From the NCBI RefSeq assembly GCF_030316895.1, contig NZ_JASZYV010000001.1, positions 1,240,001-1,304,000 of the forward strand: DNA of 64,000 nt, given 5' to 3'. A program made the position numbers and the translations under genes. Every line of letters begins with the position of its first letter. The first letter of the stretch is position 1. The DNA is from Variovorax dokdonensis. Its GTDB lineage: Bacteria > Pseudomonadota > Gammaproteobacteria > Burkholderiales > Burkholderiaceae_C. This document shows, in pieces, positions 53,607-63,683 of the stretch. The notes under the pieces are model-generated. The model did not search any database, was not told the origin of the DNA, and was given only the letters and a program-made list of their open reading frames with translations.

Positions 53607-55073
53607 TCAGGCAAGCAGGACCAGGGGCCCCGCGCTGCCGCGTGATTCGAGTCGCTCGTGCGCCCGGGCGGCGGCGTCGAGCGCAAAGCGTTCGATGGGC
53701 GGCACGCGGATGCGGCCTTCGGCCAGGGCGCGCCACAGTCGCTGGGCGCGCTCCGAGAGCTGAGCGCGCGTGGCCACGTAGTCGAAGACCACCGGCCGCG
53801 AGAAGGTGGCCGACTTGGCCAGCAGCGCATCGGGGTCGATCGGCGCCAGCGGACCGCTGGCCTGGCCCAGGTTCACCCAATGGCCGCACCGGGCCAGGGC
53901 GGCGAGGTTTTCCTCGCGCGCGGCTTCGCCCAGGCCGTCGATGATCAGGTCGGCGCCGTCGCCGAAATGCTGGCGCGCGGCTTGCGCAAAGCGGTAGTCC
54001 GGCGAAACGATGACTTGCTCGCAGCCGAACTCGCGCGCGATGCGCGCCTTGGCTTCGCTGGACACCGTGCCCATCACCTGCGCGCCCAGGGCGCGGGCCC
54101 AACTGCTCACCAGCAGTCCGACACCGCCGGCGGCAGCATGCACCAGAACGCGCATGCCAGGACGAACACGGCCGAGGTCGTGCAGCAGGTAGTCGGCCGT
54201 CAGGCCCTTGAGCAACAGCGCGGCGGCCTGCTCGTCTTCGACCTCGGGCGGCAGACGCAGCACTTGTTCCGCGGGCACCGTGCGCAGGTTGCAATAGGCG
54301 CCCGGCTGGCCCCAGAGATACGCCACGCGGTCGCCGCTCAGCAGGCCGCTCACGCCCTCGCCGACGTCGAGCACCGTGCCCGCCGCCTCCATGCCGAGTG
54401 TTCCGGGCAAGGGGAACAGGCCGGGCAGCCAGCCTCGGCGCATGTAGACGTCAATGAAGTTCACACCCACCACGCGTTGCCGGATGCGCACCTGTCCCGG
54501 GCCTGGCGGCGGCGCTTCGCCATCGGCCGGCGTGAGGCGATCGGCGCCGCCGTACGACGACAAGCGGATCTGCCGCGCCGTGAGCGCTTCGCCGGTTGGG
54601 GCCGCGGCTTCGCGCGGCTGGGCGTGCCGCGCCCCGCCCAGAAGATGACGGCGCAGGTTGGCAAAGCCGGCTTCGTACACACCCTGCGCCACCATGTCGC
54701 GCAGTTCGCGCTCGCGGCCGGGGGGCGTGTCGAAGGTCGATTCCCAGTGCCAGAAGGTGCGGTTGCCGTCGGTCACCGGCTTGAGGGTGACGGTCGCGAC
54801 GTATCGTTGCAGCGGGACCGTGGCCTCGACGATGCAGTAGGTGGACTTGTACTCGCTGTCGGACAGCGCGAGGAGCTGCTCGCGGATGTGGTTGCCGTCC
54901 TTGAGGGTGAAGTTGCGCACGCACCCCACTTGCGCGGACGATTCGCCGCCTTCGATGCGGCTTTGGTCCACCACGTCGTGCCATTGGTCATGGCTGTTGA
55001 AATCGCGCAGCACCGCCCACACGCGCTCGATCGGCGCGTCGATGACGGTGGAACGCACAACCCTTTGCAGCAT
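53607..55073 (-). CDS. fusion of SRPBCC domain and NADPH:quinone oxidoreductase (MDR family)
   Basis: 488 residues. Residues 1-~150 are an SRPBCC (polyketide-cyclase/lipid-binding) domain: R-V-W-A-V-L-R-D-F-N, R-N-F-T-L-K-D-G and F-W-H-W-E-S-T-F. Residues ~165-488 are a zinc-free quinone oxidoreductase: V-G-V-N-F-I-D-V-Y-M-R-R-G, G-M-E-A-A-G-T-V, then H-A-A-A-G-G-V-G-L-L for NADPH binding. The frame is continuous with no stop at the join, so this is a real gene fusion. The next gene upstream encodes a second SRPBCC protein related to its N-terminus. Separate QOR and SRPBCC genes are the rule elsewhere. Confidence 0.88.
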   Translation of the reverse strand: MLQRVVRSTVIDAPIERVWAVLRDFNSHDQWHDVVDQSRIEGGESSAQVGCVRNFTLKDGNHIREQLLALSDSEYKSTYCIVEATVPLQRYVATVTLKPVTDGNRTFWHWESTFDTPPGRERELRDMVAQGVYEAGFANLRRHLLGGARHAQPREAAAPTGEALTARQIRLSSYGGADRLTPADGEAPPPGPGQVRIRQRVVGVNFIDVYMRRGWLPGLFPLPGTLGMEAAGTVLDVGEGVSGLLSGDRVAYLWGQPGAYCNLRTVPAEQVLRLPPEVEDEQAAALLLKGLTADYLLHDLGRVRPGMRVLVHAAAGGVGLLVSSWARALGAQVMGTVSSEAKARIAREFGCEQVIVSPDYRFAQAARQHFGDGADLIIDGLGEAAREENLAALARCGHWVNLGQASGPLAPIDPDALLAKSATFSRPVVFDYVATRAQLSERAQRLWRALAEGRIRVPPIERFALDAAARAHERLESRGSAGPLVLLA

Positions 55074-55103
55074 GAGCCGGGAGCCTTCTCGTTCGGCGCC
55101 GCC

Positions 55104-55547
55104 TCAGCGACGCCCGCCGAAGTGGCGCTTGAGCGCGTCGAAGCCGCCCTGGAACACGCCGCCGCCAATCTGCTCCGACAGCGCGGCCGCACGCTCGTCG
55201 TCGCAATCGAACTCGGCGCTCCACTCGGCGAAGGTGCGCCCCCCGTCCGTCACCGGCGTGAGCTTGAGCGTGGCCACGTAGTTCTCGACGCCCATGGGGC
55301 TGTCGAGGATGGCGTAGGTGCAGCTGTACTCATAGTCCGACAGGGCCAGCAGCCGCTCGCGGATGGTGCCGCCGTCGCGGGTGTGGAAATGCCGCACACA
55401 GCCGATCTTGTCGGCCGGTTCGCTGTTCTCGATGCGGCTGTCGGCAATGCCCGGATGCCATTGCGGCAGGCCGTTGAAGTCGCGGACCCGGGCCCACACG
55501 GAATCCGCGCCCGCATCGATCACGCTGGAAACGTACACACGTACCAT
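55104..55547 (-). CDS. SRPBCC-family protein
   Basis: 147 residues. It shares the order of motifs of the fused neighbour: S-V-I-D-A-G-A-D-S-V-W-A-R-V-R-D-F-N, C-V-R-H-F-H-T-R-D-G-G-T-I-R-E-R-L-L-A-L-S-D and W-S-A-E-F-D. The two are tandem duplicates, 30 bp apart. Such small proteins bind hydrophobic ligands in a deep cavity; ligand unknown. Confidence 0.83.
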   Translation of the reverse strand: MVRVYVSSVIDAGADSVWARVRDFNGLPQWHPGIADSRIENSEPADKIGCVRHFHTRDGGTIRERLLALSDYEYSCTYAILDSPMGVENYVATLKLTPVTDGGRTFAEWSAEFDCDDERAAALSEQIGGGVFQGGFDALKRHFGGRR

Positions 55548-55561
55548 GCCGGGTGCTCCCT

Positions 55562-57265
55562 CTATTCCTTGCTGCCGCCGGCCTTGGCCTGCCCGGGTGG
55601 CAATGCGCTGGTCGCGCCGGAGGAGGCACCCACCAGGCGCTGAATGTCGCCGCCTTCCAGCCCGATCTCGCGCAGCAACTGGTCGACGATCGGGGCTTGC
55701 GCACGAAAGCGCAGCGCCGAGTTCACCACGTTGTCGGCAAAGCCCGCGTTGCCCATGTCGCCATGCGCGCCACCACCGCCGCCGCCAAGACCATCGACCT
55801 GGAGGATCTTGATGCCTTCGATGCGCTCCAGAGGTCGCACCGACTCGCGGATGATCGCCTCGGCTTTTTCGACCAGCTTGAGGCGCAGCGCGGAAGCACG
55901 GGCATCGTTGGACAGCACGTTCTGCGCCTCGTTCATCATCCGCACCGCCTCGGCCTCGATCTCGGCGCGCACGCGGTTGGCCATGGCCTTGATGCGTTCG
56001 GCGTCGGCATCGGCCTCGGCCTGCGCACGGACTGCCATGCCGCGGTCTTCGCTCGCCTGCCGCTCGGCCTGCGCCGCGGCCGTCAGGCGCAGCGACTCGC
56101 GTTCGGCGGCCTGAGCCGCACCGATCAGGTCGATGGACTTGCGGCGCTCGGCCACTTCGACTTCGCGGGCGGTGAAGACCTTTTCTTCGGCGGCCACGAC
56201 GGCGGCCCGCGCCTGTTCCGCGGCGGCCTGCGCCTCGCTCTGTGCCTTGCTCTCGCGCGCCACGGCAATCGCGCGCTGCTGCTCGGCCAGCTCCAGCGCC
56301 TGGCGCCGTTCGATCTCTGCCGACTGCAAGGTGCGTTCCTTGGTGATGCGCTCCTGCTCCAGCGATTGCTCGGAGCGGATGCGCGCCGCTTCGATGGCCA
56401 GCTTGGCGGAGATCTGCACGCTCTCGGCATCCTGCTCGCGCTGGGCGCGTTCGCTGGTCAGTTCGGCACGCTGGCGGGCGCGGGCGATTTCCACTTCCCG
56501 CTGTTGCGACAGGCGCGCGTACTCGCTGTCGCGGTCGATCTCGAGCGACTGCTTCTCGGCCTCCAGATTCTTGTTGCGGATGGCCACCAGCGTGTCCTGC
56601 TCGACGTCGTTGCGCTGCTTCTTGCGCCGCTCGATCTGCTCGGTCAGGCGCGTCAGACCTTCGGCGTCGAAGGCATTGCTGGGGTTGAAGTACTCCATGC
56701 CGGTCTGGTCGAGCTGGGTGAGCGATGCGGCTTCCAGCTCCAGCCCGTTCTTGGTCAGGTCGCCCGCCACCGCCTGGCGCACCCGGTTGACGTAGCTGGC
56801 GCGTTGCTCGTGCAGCTCTTCCATCGTCATTTCGGCCGCGCCGGTACGCAGCGCATCGACGAACTTGCCTTCAAGCAGTTCCTTGAGCTGTTCCGGCTCC
56901 AGCGTGCGCTGGCCCAGGGTCTGCGCGGCGGCGGCCACGGCATCGGGTGCGGCGGCCACGCGCACGTAGAACTCGGCGATCACGTCCACGCGCATGCGGT
57001 CCTTGGTGATGAGCGCCTTCTCGCGCCCGCGTGCCACTTCGAGCCGCAACGTGTTCATGTTCACCGGGATCACGTCATGCACGATGGGCAGCACGAAGGC
57101 GCCGCCGTCGAGCACCACCTTCTGCCCGCCTAGGCCGGTGCGCACGAATGCGCGTTCCTTGCTGCTGCGCAGATACAGCCAATGCAGCAGCCAGACGGCG
57201 ATCGCCACGATGATGGCGACGACGACCAGGCCAAGAATGAAGCTGCCGAATTGGGCGCCTGTCAT
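55562..57265 (-). CDS. flotillin-like protein
   Basis: 567 residues. An N-terminal membrane helix (residues ~8-30, Val/Ile/Ala-rich) leads to an SPFH domain ([15 protein letters not shown], then [13 protein letters not shown]). A long Glu/Ala/Arg coiled-coil region occupies ~250-480, and a Gly-rich tail follows. Flotillins scaffold membrane microdomains. Gene start overlaps the TIM-barrel gene stop as ATGA, so it is co-translated with the Liv/Tm-1-like set. A length beyond 500 residues is nearer YqiK-type than short bacterial FloA. Confidence 0.9.
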   Translation of the reverse strand: MTGAQFGSFILGLVVVAIIVAIAVWLLHWLYLRSSKERAFVRTGLGGQKVVLDGGAFVLPIVHDVIPVNMNTLRLEVARGREKALITKDRMRVDVIAEFYVRVAAAPDAVAAAAQTLGQRTLEPEQLKELLEGKFVDALRTGAAEMTMEELHEQRASYVNRVRQAVAGDLTKNGLELEAASLTQLDQTGMEYFNPSNAFDAEGLTRLTEQIERRKKQRNDVEQDTLVAIRNKNLEAEKQSLEIDRDSEYARLSQQREVEIARARQRAELTSERAQREQDAESVQISAKLAIEAARIRSEQSLEQERITKERTLQSAEIERRQALELAEQQRAIAVARESKAQSEAQAAAEQARAAVVAAEEKVFTAREVEVAERRKSIDLIGAAQAAERESLRLTAAAQAERQASEDRGMAVRAQAEADADAERIKAMANRVRAEIEAEAVRMMNEAQNVLSNDARASALRLKLVEKAEAIIRESVRPLERIEGIKILQVDGLGGGGGGAHGDMGNAGFADNVVNSALRFRAQAPIVDQLLREIGLEGGDIQRLVGASSGATSALPPGQAKAGGSKE

Positions 57266-58119
57266 GAGGGCTCTCCTTGGGAAGCGTGGATGGGTTGGAT
57301 CTGCGTGAAGCGCCGCGTGGTTTCCGTCAACGCCATTTCGGTGGGCAGGCGCTCCATGGAGCTGGCGCCGTAAAAGCCGTGGCATTCCGGGCACTGGCCC
57401 AGAATCCATTGCGCGTCTTCGGGCGTGGCGATGGGACCGCCGTGGCACAGCACCAGCACCTGCGGGTTGATGCTGCGAGCGGCGTCGGCCCAGGCACGGA
57501 TCGGCGCGACGCAATCCGCCAGCTTGAGCGCCGTCTCGGCACCGATCGATCCGCCGGTGGTCAGCCCCAGGTGGCACACGATGATGTCGGCGCCGGCGCG
57601 GGCCATCTGCCGGGCGTCGGCTTCGCTGAAGACGTAGGGCGTGGTGAGCAGGTCGAGCTTATGGGCGGCAGCGATCATCTGCACCTCCAGGCCATAGCTC
57701 ATGCCAGTCTCTTCCAGGTTGGCGCGGAAGGTGCCGTCGATCAGTCCGACCGTCGGGAAGTTCTGGACGCCGGAGAAGCCGAGGTCGATCAGGCGGCGCA
57801 GAAAGCGCTCGGGCTCGATGAAGGGGTCGGTGCCGTTCACGCCGGCCAGCACCGGCGTCTTGCGCACCACGGGCAGCACTTCGCGCGCCATCTCGCACAC
57901 GATCTCGTTGGCATTGCCGTAGGCCAGCAGGCCCGCGAGCGAGCCGCGCCCGGCCATGCGGTAGCGGCCGGAGTTGTAGATGACGATCAGGTCGATGCCA
58001 CCGGCTTCCTCGCATTTGGCCGACAGGCCGGTGCCGGCGCCACCACCGATCAGGGGCCGGCCCGATGCCACCTTGGCGCGAAAGCGCGCCAGCAGTTCTT
58101 GTCTTGGAAATGCAGGCAT
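57262..58119 (-). CDS. TIM-barrel signal-transduction/PEP-hydrolase-like protein (Tm-1 C-terminal half type)
   Basis: 285 residues. It matches the TIM-barrel family related to phosphoenolpyruvate hydrolase: [46 protein letters not shown] and [12 protein letters not shown]. Three bases separate it from the gene for the UPF0261 (Tm-1-like) domain. In plants these two halves form one protein, the tomato mosaic virus inhibitor Tm-1. The role in bacteria is not established. Confidence 0.85.
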   Translation of the reverse strand: MPAFPRQELLARFRAKVASGRPLIGGGAGTGLSAKCEEAGGIDLIVIYNSGRYRMAGRGSLAGLLAYGNANEIVCEMAREVLPVVRKTPVLAGVNGTDPFIEPERFLRRLIDLGFSGVQNFPTVGLIDGTFRANLEETGMSYGLEVQMIAAAHKLDLLTTPYVFSEADARQMARAGADIIVCHLGLTTGGSIGAETALKLADCVAPIRAWADAARSINPQVLVLCHGGPIATPEDAQWILGQCPECHGFYGASSMERLPTEMALTETTRRFTQIQPIHASQGEPS

Positions 58120-58122
58120 GCG

Positions 58123-60390
58123 TTACCTCCTTGCGGCCTCGGCGCCGGCGCGGTGGGCGGGCGACGGCGCGATCTCGCGCCAGGCCGCCACCAGTGCCTC
58201 GGCAAAGGCTTCGTCGTTGATGTGCAGGGGAAGCCGCACCAGCCGGCGGTTGCCGCCGGCGCGGAATCCCGATTCGATGGCCGCGAACAGCGCGCGGTCG
58301 GCGTCCGGGTCGTGGAAGGGTTGTCCGGGGCGATCGATGGCCGACACCCCGCCTTCGGGAATGAGGAACCGCACCGGCCCTGCCATGGCATTGAGCTTGC
58401 GCGCGATGAAGGCGCCGATGGCGGTGCATTCCTCGGCGGTGGTGCGCATCAGCGTCACGCTGGGGTTGTGGCGGTACAGGCGCCGGCCGCGAAAGCGCTC
58501 GGGCACGTCGTCCCAGGCGCCGAAGTTCGCCATGTCCAGCGCGCCGCACGAACCGACGTAGGGCAGGGGGCGGCGCGCGAAGACGTCGAGCCGATCGGGG
58601 CCGGCGGAAAGCACACCGCCCACGATCTCGTCGGCCACCTCGGTGGTGGAGACATCGATCGCTCCGGCCAGCAGGCCGGAGTCGGCCAGCTTTTCCATCG
58701 ACTGGCCACCGACGCCCGTGGCATGGAACACCAGGCAGTCGTAGTCGTCGGCCAGTTGCTTCGTCACGGCCTGCACGCACGGCGTGGTCACGCCGAACAT
58801 GGTCAGGCCCAGGGCGCTCTTGCGCGTCTCCTGGCCCGACACCGGGTGCGTGACCATGCCGGCCAGCGCATGCGCCGCATTGGCCAGCACCTTCTCGCTG
58901 ATGCGGTTGATGCCCTGCACGTCGGTCACCGAATACATCATGCAGATGTCGCTGGGGCCCACGTAGGCGCGCACGTCGCCGCTGGCCATGGTGCTGACCA
59001 TCACCTTGGGGCATCCGATGGGCAGCGCCCGCATGGCGGGCGTGGCCAGCGCGGTGCCACCGGAGCCGCCGGCCGAGATCAACCCGCCCAGGTCGCGTCG
59101 CGTGAGTACGTAGCGCTCGAAGGCCATCGCCATCGCAGTGACCGCGCTGCCGCGGTCGCCGCTGAAGACCGCCGCTTCGCCGCCGGGATGGTGGCGCGCC
59201 ACCTCGCGCGGATGCACGCTCGCGGGCGAGGGCTTGCCGCTGGTGGACAGATCGACCGTCACCACGCGAACGCCCAGCTTTTCCAGGCACTGGCGGAGGT
59301 AGGCCAGCTCGCGGCCCTTGGTGTCGAAGGTGCCGGCCACGTAGGCCGCGCGGTCGCTGCTGGTGGCAACGGGAAATTCGAGCACTTGGGCGGGCGCGGG
59401 CGCTGGCGCCGCGACCGGTGCGGGGGGCTGCGCCGGACGCATCGGCGCTCGCGCGATGTCCGTCACGGCTGCGCCGGTGTCGCCGGCATTCCAACGGTTC
59501 AGGCCCACCACCGTGCGCGGCAGCGCATCGAGCGATGGGCCGCTGTCACCATGCCGGCGCGCCACGCGCAGCACCGTCGACGGTGCTTCTGCTTGCGAGG
59601 TGGTCGGCTCGGGCTCGGGTTCGTCCTCGCCCAAGGCGCGCACGCCGAGCAGGCGCTCCTGCAGGGCGCGGTCGGCGCCGAGTTCGGCAGCCGGCAGCAA
59701 TTGGGCGATGCGGCCGTTGACCATGACGCCGATGCGGTCCGCCACCTCGATGGCCACGCCCAGGTTCTGTTCGATCAGCAGCACGCCGATGCGGCCCTCG
59801 GCCGCCAGTTGCCGCAGCGACTGCGCCACCTGCTCGACGATGACTGGCGCCAGCCCTTCGGTCGGCTCGTCCATGACCAGCAGGCGCGGCTGCAGCAGCA
59901 ATGCGCGGCCGATCGCCAGCATCTGCTGCTCGCCGCCGGAAAGCTGCGCGCCGCCGTTGCCCTTGCGTTCGGCCAGGCGCGGGAACATGGTGTAGATGCG
60001 GTCGACGTCGCGCCGCTTGGCGGCAACCAGCCGCAGCGTTTCGTCCACCGTGAGCGAAGGCCACACGCGCCGACCCTGTGGCACGTAGGCGATGCCGTGG
60101 CGCGTGATGCGCTCGGGCGGCAGGCCCAGCATCTCTTCACCGTACAGGCGCACGCTGCCGCTGGTCCGGCACTGGGCGGGCAGCAGGCCGCAGATGGCGT
60201 TGCACAAGGTGGTCTTGCCCATGCCGTTGCGCCCGACGATGCCCAGCACGCCGCGTTCGAGCGACAGCCCCACGGCCTGCAATGCGTGGGCGCGGCCGTA
60301 ATACACGTCCAGCCCGTCGACCTGCAGCAGGGGTTGACCCGGCTGGTCGGGCTCCGGCCGACGGTCGGCGTTGCGAGCGTCGCGCGCCAT
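58123..60390 (-). CDS. fusion of LivF-type ABC ATPase and Tm-1-like (UPF0261) domain
   Basis: 755 residues. Residues 1-~255 are a branched-chain-type ABC ATPase: Walker [20 protein letters not shown], signature L-S-G-G-E-Q-Q-M, Walker [13 protein letters not shown] Pro/Ala-rich linker of about 85 residues follows, then the UPF0261 domain from ~345: [34 protein letters not shown]. No stop or frameshift lies at the join. It begins one base from the LivG-type gene. The ATPase should power the LivHM-type channel; the second domain's role is unknown, possibly substrate processing. Confidence 0.88.
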   Translation of the reverse strand: MARDARNADRRPEPDQPGQPLLQVDGLDVYYGRAHALQAVGLSLERGVLGIVGRNGMGKTTLCNAICGLLPAQCRTSGSVRLYGEEMLGLPPERITRHGIAYVPQGRRVWPSLTVDETLRLVAAKRRDVDRIYTMFPRLAERKGNGGAQLSGGEQQMLAIGRALLLQPRLLVMDEPTEGLAPVIVEQVAQSLRQLAAEGRIGVLLIEQNLGVAIEVADRIGVMVNGRIAQLLPAAELGADRALQERLLGVRALGEDEPEPEPTTSQAEAPSTVLRVARRHGDSGPSLDALPRTVVGLNRWNAGDTGAAVTDIARAPMRPAQPPAPVAAPAPAPAQVLEFPVATSSDRAAYVAGTFDTKGRELAYLRQCLEKLGVRVVTVDLSTSGKPSPASVHPREVARHHPGGEAAVFSGDRGSAVTAMAMAFERYVLTRRDLGGLISAGGSGGTALATPAMRALPIGCPKVMVSTMASGDVRAYVGPSDICMMYSVTDVQGINRISEKVLANAAHALAGMVTHPVSGQETRKSALGLTMFGVTTPCVQAVTKQLADDYDCLVFHATGVGGQSMEKLADSGLLAGAIDVSTTEVADEIVGGVLSAGPDRLDVFARRPLPYVGSCGALDMANFGAWDDVPERFRGRRLYRHNPSVTLMRTTAEECTAIGAFIARKLNAMAGPVRFLIPEGGVSAIDRPGQPFHDPDADRALFAAIESGFRAGGNRRLVRLPLHINDEAFAEALVAAWREIAPSPAHRAGAEAARR

Positions 60391-61211
60391 CAGTGGTGTC
60401 CTCCCATGTAGATCGCCTGCACCTGGGCGTCGTTCTCGATCTCGCCGGGCGTGCCGGTACGCAGCACGCGGCCGTTGTGCATGACGGTGACGCGGCTGGA
60501 CACGCGCAGCGCGATGTCCAGGTCGTGCTCGATGATGACGAAGCTCATGTGGGTGGGCAGGGCGCGCAGCAGCGCCACCAGTTCGCGCCGCTCGGCCGGT
60601 GACAGGCCCGCCGCCGGTTCGTCGAACAGGATGAGCCTGGGCGCCCCGGCCAGGGCCATGCCGATCTCCAGTTGCCGCTGCTGGCCGTGCGCCAGGTTGG
60701 CCACCGGTTCGTCGGCGATGTGCGAGAGGCGGGCGCGTTCCAGCAGTTCGTCGGTGGCCAGGGTGGAGGCATGCATCGGCCCCGGCCGCCGCATGCTGAA
60801 CCGGCCGTTGGCCACGCCGCGCACGGCCAGGAAGAGGTTGTCGCGCACGGTCAGTTCGCGAAACAGCAGCGACGACTGGTAGGTGCGCCGCAGCCCCTTG
60901 CGGATGCGCTCGTGCGGCGGCAGGTCGGTGATGTCTTCGCCGAAGAACCGGATGCGCCCCGAGGTGGGCGGAAAGTCGCCGGTGATGGCGTTGAACAGGG
61001 TGGTCTTGCCCGCTCCGTTCGAGCCGAGCACGGCATAGTGCTCGCCCGCCGCCACCGAGAAGCTCACGTCGTCCACCGCGCGCAGGGCGCCGAACGCGCG
61101 CGTCACCCCTTCGAGGGTGAGCGCATCGCCCGTCGCGAGCGCGCTGGCACCACCCGACGGGCGGGCGCCAGCGCGCGCGCCCGCGCCGCGCAGCGGCGTG
61201 ACGGTCGCCAT
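60390..61211 (-). CDS. ABC transporter ATP-binding protein, LivG type
   Basis: 273 residues. Walker [10 protein letters not shown], the [12 protein letters not shown]-loop region, signature L-A-H-G-Q-Q-R-Q-L (a variant of LSGGQ), Walker [12 protein letters not shown] and H-loop I-I-E-H-D-L. The variant signature L-A-H-G-Q is common in LivG proteins. It pairs with the LivF part encoded next. The start M-A-T-V-T-P-L is used; a start nine codons upstream is possible. The 88 bp before it separate it from the binding-protein gene. Confidence 0.88.
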   Translation of the reverse strand: MATVTPLRGAGARAGARPSGGASALATGDALTLEGVTRAFGALRAVDDVSFSVAAGEHYAVLGSNGAGKTTLFNAITGDFPPTSGRIRFFGEDITDLPPHERIRKGLRRTYQSSLLFRELTVRDNLFLAVRGVANGRFSMRRPGPMHASTLATDELLERARLSHIADEPVANLAHGQQRQLEIGMALAGAPRLILFDEPAAGLSPAERRELVALLRALPTHMSFVIIEHDLDIALRVSSRVTVMHNGRVLRTGTPGEIENDAQVQAIYMGGHH

Positions 61212-61299
61212 CAGGACGCGCTCCGTTGGCTCACCCACCGCATGCCGGCACTCGATGGGATGGGCGGGACCTGCGAAGCACGTGCGGCCTGGGGGTGGA

Positions 61300-62550
61300 T
61301 CATGGGCACGCAGGAACGTCGCGCGTCCCCATCTGGAAGTCTTCCTTCTTCATCCCCAGCATCTGGTCGATGTTGTCGACCTTCTTGGCCACCTTGGTGG
61401 TCAACTCGCCCTTGCTGTCCTTGACCACCTCGGTCACGAAAGTGCTGCCGATGGCTTGACGGTTGGCGTCCAGCTTCACGTCGCCGGTGGGCGTCTTGAG
61501 CACCATCTTCTGCAACGCCTCGCGGTACTTGGCCTGCCCGCCCGACAGGTCGCCCTTGACGGCATCGAGCCCGTCCAGCGCCGCCTTCATGTTCACGTAG
61601 TACACGTAGGCGAACAGGCTGGGGCTGGGAAAGCCGCCGGCAGAGACCGGGTAGTTCTTCTGGTAGTCGGCCACGAAGGCCTTCCATTCGGCGCCGTCGT
61701 AGCTGTCGGCCACCGGGCCGGCCGACAGCGTGCCGACCAGCGAGTCCCGACGCTTGCCGCGATAGTTGAGAACGTCCTGGCTGACGGTGATGGAGCCGCC
61801 CAGCATCGGCTTGTCACCGCCGGCGTTCTCATACTGCGTGAGGAAGTTCACCGCGTCGGCGCCGCCCAGCACCACCAGCAGCGCATCGACGTCTTTCGGG
61901 ATGCGTGCGATGACCGAGCTGTAGTCCTTGCCGCCCAGCGGCACCCAGGCTTTCACAGGCACCTTGCCGCCCTTGGCACAGTACTCGGCCATGAAGCCCT
62001 GCACCTGCGAATAGGGGAAGGCGTAGTCCTCGGCAATGACCATCACGCGCTTGTAGCCCTTGTCCAAAGCCGCCTGGCCCAGGCCCACCATCCATTGCGC
62101 ACCCTCGGTGTTGAAGCGGAAGAAGTTGGGGCTGGGGTTGCTCAGCGTCGTGGCCTGCGCGCCCGAGGCGCCGTTGATGAAGGTCACGTTCGGCTGCGTC
62201 TTGGAGTAGTCCTTGACGGCGATGCCTTCGCCCCCGGACAGCGGGCCGACCATGATGTCGACCTTGTCCTGTTCCACCAGCTTGCGGGTGGCGTTGACGG
62301 CCACATCCGGCTTGGCGTCGGAGCTGGCCTTGATGATCTCGATCTTGCGGCCGGCAACTTCGCCGCCGCGCTGCTTGACGGCAAGCTCCGCGCCGCGCAT
62401 GCCGTCCGCGCCGCCGGCGGCGAACGGCCCCTCCAGGGTGGCCAGCAGTCCGATCTTGACCGGCTGCCCGGCCTGCGCCCAGGCGCCGCCGACGGCAGTG
62501 GCGGCGGCAATGGCCACCAGGGAATGCTTCAACGTCCTCTTCATGTTCAC
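61300..62550 (-). CDS. periplasmic binding protein of a Liv-type ABC importer
   Basis: 416 residues. The start is GTG, overlapping the LivM-type gene stop (GTGA) and six bases after GGAG. A signal peptide (H-S-L-V-A-I-A-A-A-T-A-V-G-G-A-W-A) ends before Q-A-G-Q-P-V-K-I-G-L-L. The mature protein is a type-I periplasmic binding fold (K-I-G-L-L-A-T-L-E-G-P, V-G-P-L-S-G-G-E-G, F-F-R-F-N-T-E). These bind branched amino acids, amides, or aromatic acids. Ligand not known. Confidence 0.88.
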   Translation of the reverse strand: MNMKRTLKHSLVAIAAATAVGGAWAQAGQPVKIGLLATLEGPFAAGGADGMRGAELAVKQRGGEVAGRKIEIIKASSDAKPDVAVNATRKLVEQDKVDIMVGPLSGGEGIAVKDYSKTQPNVTFINGASGAQATTLSNPSPNFFRFNTEGAQWMVGLGQAALDKGYKRVMVIAEDYAFPYSQVQGFMAEYCAKGGKVPVKAWVPLGGKDYSSVIARIPKDVDALLVVLGGADAVNFLTQYENAGGDKPMLGGSITVSQDVLNYRGKRRDSLVGTLSAGPVADSYDGAEWKAFVADYQKNYPVSAGGFPSPSLFAYVYYVNMKAALDGLDAVKGDLSGGQAKYREALQKMVLKTPTGDVKLDANRQAIGSTFVTEVVKDSKGELTTKVAKKVDNIDQMLGMKKEDFQMGTRDVPACP

Positions 62551-63683
62551 GCTTGTCTCCTTGTGGTTGGTGAAGGCAGGGCTTTCCTGGGCCGCAGGCG
62601 TGAGCGAGCCCACGTCCACAGGCCCAGCAGGCCATCGGGGGAACACAAGACGATGAATAGGAATACGCCGCCGATGACCAGGTTGAAGCGCTCGCGGTCC
62701 ACCAGGTCGATGGCAAAGGTCTGCAGCAGCACGAACAGGATCGCGCCGATGAACGCCCCGATGGGATGGCGCATGCCACCCAGCACGGCAATGACGAGGA
62801 TGTTGATCAGCCAGCTGGTGCCCACCGAGCCGGGCGACATCAGGCCGTTGTACCAGGCCAGCAGCACGCCGCCGACGGCCGCGAGCAGCCCGGCCAGCGC
62901 ATAGGCGGCCACCCGATGTGCCACCACGTGATAGCCCAGTGCGGCCATGCGGCGCGGGTTGTCGCGAATGCCCTGCATCGCGATTCCGAAAGGCGCTCGC
63001 ACCACCCACTTGACGAGGCCGTAGCCGCCCAGCGCGCAGACGAGAGACAGGAAATAGAAGGGAACCGGGTCGCGCCAGTTCACGCCGAACACGGTGGGAG
63101 GCTTGAGCTCGCGCAGCCCCTGGAAGCCGTTGAACACGCTGTAGTTCTGCAGCACCAGGTAGTAGAAGGCCACGCCGATCGCCAGCGTGATCATGATCGT
63201 GTAGATGCCTTCGGTGCGCACCGACAGCCAGCCGATCAGCGTGGCGGCCACGATCGCGATCAGCACCGCGAACGGCACCGCCAGCCACCAGGGCCAGCCC
63301 AGGCTGATCTCCGCGCTGCTGCTGGTGCCCAGCACGGCCACCGCATAGCCGGCGATGCCGGCCACCGTCATCTGTGCCAGCGACACCATGCCGCCGTAGC
63401 CACCCAGGAAGGTGAGCGACAGGGCGATCAGGCCCAGCACGAGCGACTGGGCCGCCACCTGAAAGGTGAAGAAGGGCGTGGCCACGAAGGGAAACAGCAG
63501 CGCCACGACCAGCACCACGCCGTGCCGGATGCGCACCGTGGGCCATGCCGAGGCCCGCGCGCCGGTGGCCTGCGCGGCGGCCTTGCCGGGCGTGCCGGTC
63601 GGCATGCCCGGCCCACGAGGGCGCACGCCGGGCAATGCGGATTGCCGCGTGTTCATGGCGCGGCGCCATTGCGATGCGCTCAT
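62547..63683 (-). CDS. ABC transporter permease, LivM type
   Basis: 378 residues with about nine membrane helices after a Pro/Arg-rich cytoplasmic start. The LivM motif L-G-G-Y-G-G-M-V-S-L-A-Q near residue 92 and the loop G-I-R-D-N-P-R-R-M-A-A-L-G-Y near 235 are typical. Overlaps both neighbours by four bases (ATGA with the LivH-type gene, GTGA with the binding protein). Forms the channel together with the LivH-type subunit. Confidence 0.9.
   Translation of the reverse strand: MSASQWRRAMNTRQSALPGVRPRGPGMPTGTPGKAAAQATGARASAWPTVRIRHGVVLVVALLFPFVATPFFTFQVAAQSLVLGLIALSLTFLGGYGGMVSLAQMTVAGIAGYAVAVLGTSSSAEISLGWPWWLAVPFAVLIAIVAATLIGWLSVRTEGIYTIMITLAIGVAFYYLVLQNYSVFNGFQGLRELKPPTVFGVNWRDPVPFYFLSLVCALGGYGLVKWVVRAPFGIAMQGIRDNPRRMAALGYHVVAHRVAAYALAGLLAAVGGVLLAWYNGLMSPGSVGTSWLINILVIAVLGGMRHPIGAFIGAILFVLLQTFAIDLVDRERFNLVIGGVFLFIVLCSPDGLLGLWTWARSRLRPRKALPSPTTRRQA

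Noticed and set aside
57277..60411. 1044-codon open frame on the plus strand across the TIM-barrel and ABC/Tm-1-like genes
   Set aside because: It is the mirror of GC-rich genes on the minus strand. The opposite frame contains complete domain motifs and coupled starts; this one has none.
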